Assembly: GCA_900239685.1 (NCBI GenBank) | Contig: OENT01000959.1 | Location: 1 to 64,000 of the forward strand | DNA length: 64,000 bases | DNA from: Rotaria macrura | Lineage: Eukaryota > Rotifera > Eurotatoria > Philodinida > Philodinidae | Direction: 5' to 3' | Shown: one piece after another, positions 62,470 to 64,000 of the stretch | Numbering within the stretch: position 1 is the stretch's first letter | Layout of the letters: each line of letters begins with the position of its first letter | Translations under genes and position numbers: made by a program | Notes under the pieces: model-generated | The model's input: only the letters and a program-made list of their open reading frames with translations | Told to the model about the DNA's origin: nothing | Database searches by the model: none

Positions 62470-63262
62470 AACGCACACCGGACGCGTTTAAACGCGTTTT
62501 AACCGCGTGTAGACGCGGCTATAGTAACAAATGTAAATAAAACGCGTTCGGGTGCGTTTCACAGACGCGTCTGAACGCGTTCAAATCAATGATCGCATCT
62601 AGACCAAGGGGGGAAAAGCGATACTTCATCTACTTCAAAAAATTTTGAAGTACAAGGAAGTAAGATGGAAGTAAATGGAAGTAGAATGGAAGTAAATGGA
62701 AGTAAATGGAAGTAAATGGAAGTAAGATGGAAGTAAATGGAAGTAAGTTGGAAGTACGCACTCCTGAAGTATCGCTTTTTCCCCCTTGATCTAGACGCAT
62801 CGAGATTAGAAACGCGTTTCGCAATTGTAAAAATGAAAACGCAGTTGAACGCGTTCTATGTAATAACCGCGTGCAAGCGCGTTTCATAGACGCATCTAGG
62901 TGAGATCATGTTAATAAACACATCTAGACGCATCTAGATTAGACACGCGTTTCGTAATTGTAAAACTAAGAACGCAGCCGAACGCGTCTACAGTAATCAC
63001 CACGTTCAGGCGCGTTTGATGGATGCGTCTGGATGCGTTCAAATTAATGACCGCATCTGAACGCATCTAGAATAGAAATCCGTTTCACTATTGTTTAAGT
63101 AAAACCGCAGTTCGACGCACTTCAACTAATCACCGCGTTCAGACGCCTTGCATAGACGCATCTGAATACATTCGTATACGAACGGGTTTTATCTTTGGAT
63201 AAGTATGGATTCGTTCAAATGAGCAAACGCATCTGAACGTATTCTATATTAGAACACGTTTC
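62470..63262. repeat. degenerate ACGCGTTT / GACGCATCTGAACGCG repeat block
   Basis: About 600 bp (without the nested insert) in which AACGCGTTT, GACGCGTCTGAACGCG, GAACGCATCTAGA and GCGTTTCATAGACGC recur in both orientations with drift, raising G+C and CpG well above the flanks. It has the same self-similar architecture as the MITEs at 4.8, 14.5 and 37 kb. Terminal repeats were not defined with confidence. Confidence 0.75.
62605..62788. mobile_element. nested MITE, TIR CAAGGGGGRAAA, perfect 8-bp target duplication
   Basis: The left end CAAGGGGGGAAAAGCGATAC and the reversed right end CAAGGGGGAAAAAGCGATAC form the TIR. It is flanked on both sides by ATCTAGAC (62597-62604 and 62789-62796), an 8-bp duplication as made by hAT-type transposases. 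The interior is tandem GGAAGTAAAT or GGAAGTAAGAT. It lies inside the ACGCGTTT repeat block and so is younger than it. Confidence 0.9.
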
Positions 63263-64000
63263 ATTTTTTGAGTAAATATAGATAGGTTAAACCTCACTTC
63301 CCAACGCATTTTCTGATCAAATTGAACTTTCCGAAAGTTTGCTTTAATGTCATATCAAGTTAGTGTGTTGTCCCAATAGTTTCAAATAGCATCCGTGTCC
63401 TGGATTAGTCTAATTTATTAGCCAACAATAAGATTGATAAATGGATTTTAACTTTCATTACGATATGTCTATGTTAAATAGAGTTTTCCTTTGCATACAA
63501 GGTGAAAATTAATAAAAACAATTTCTCACTTGAAAAGAAGGAAAATAAAAAGTTGTGTTGCGCAGAAATCTAACTCAAATGAGAAAAAAAAGAAAATCTA
63601 TTTTATCATTAAAAGGCTAAGAATTAATTACAAGTCCATCACGATTAATTAGTTGTAATTATGATGACCAGATTAGATTATACTTGCTATTTACCTTTGA
63701 TCTTAAAAAGAGATTGTTCGTTTTGTTAAATTTTATTTTGTTTATTTTAAAAAAGAAAATAATTTTATTTACACTAAAACGGATCTTTTATTGAGCTATA
63801 CTTCCAAAATTTTTTCTTCTTCTTTTATCTAGCTGTATATAAATAATTTAATAAGCGATCGTTACATATCTTTTTCTTTCGATACGCAATCTTGTAAACT
63901 CAAGTGATTCTGCAATTAACGTTATCAAAACAGATATCTATTCAACTTATCTATAAGCTAATGTGGTTCATTGGCTTGGGTATGTAGATTTATAATCAAA
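63263..64000. other. no gene seen
   Basis: Very A+T-rich; no gene, RNA or repeat recognised. Confidence 0.5.

Noticed and set aside
62630..62887. 85-codon minus-strand frame with LLPFTSIYFHLLPF repeats
   Set aside because: Translation of the GGAAGTAAAT tandem repeats in the nested MITE.
4786..63262. CRISPR array
   Set aside because: The repeats are degenerate, in both orientations and without equal unique spacers; the sequence is eukaryotic.

Overview
The window looks like a piece of a bdelloid rotifer nuclear genome (genus not resolved). Seen directly: about two thirds A+T, genes split by very short GT-AG introns (about 34-65 nt in intact genes), and gene families common in bdelloids: an ADP-ribosyltransferase fused to kinesin-light-chain-type TPRs, a ribonuclease-inhibitor-type LRR gene, an F-box-family-like protein, an IAP, a peptide-type GPCR and a bacterial-type aminoglycoside acetyltransferase. 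Assignment to bdelloids is inference from this combination plus dispersed TGTGGG-like motifs; no single marker proves it.

Layout. 0-5 kb: a diverged long inverted repeat, a tandem LRR gene with regular 84-nt exons and about 57-nt introns (+), and a TIR element. 5-16 kb: a second TIR element, one exon of a LURP-one-related gene (-), a decayed IAP (-), a decayed GPCR (+), and a bacterial-type AAC(3) pseudogene (-) split by a MITE that left a 9-bp target duplication. 16-29 kb: mostly empty, with a 44-aa two-exon gene with a TATA box (+), a decayed dynein heavy chain fragment (+) and a truncated F-box-family-like remnant (+). 29.8-36.3 kb: a largely complete insulin-degrading-enzyme gene (-) of about 20 exons with a tRNA-like sequence in one intron. 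37-42 kb: two MITEs, a perfect hairpin of the GT-rich family, and a decayed Penelope-like retroelement with reverse transcriptase and GIY-YIG remains (+). 43.4-47.6 kb: a six-exon gene (+) whose splice phases all balance, encoding a 539-aa protein with an alpha-crystallin domain at each end and four I-x-I-like modules between them. 48-55 kb: mobile-element debris, a GT-rich element and a run of possible microexons. 55.2-55.7 kb: a secreted cysteine-rich protein (-). 57.4-59.2 kb: the ART-TPR gene (-), part of which recurs without visible change at 61.9-62.4 kb. 62.5-63.3 kb: a GC-containing repeat carrying a nested MITE with a perfect 8-bp target duplication.

No shared pathway is evident. The intact genes (IDE, two-domain small heat-shock protein, ART-TPR, LRR, secreted Cys-rich protein) sit among pseudogenes, including one of bacterial type, and many short TIR elements. 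This is what an accessory, possibly subtelomeric, bdelloid region would look like. The strongest candidates for something new are the two-alpha-crystallin-domain protein with repeated anchor-like modules, and the recurring class of TIR elements whose interior consists of degenerate copies of one short motif.
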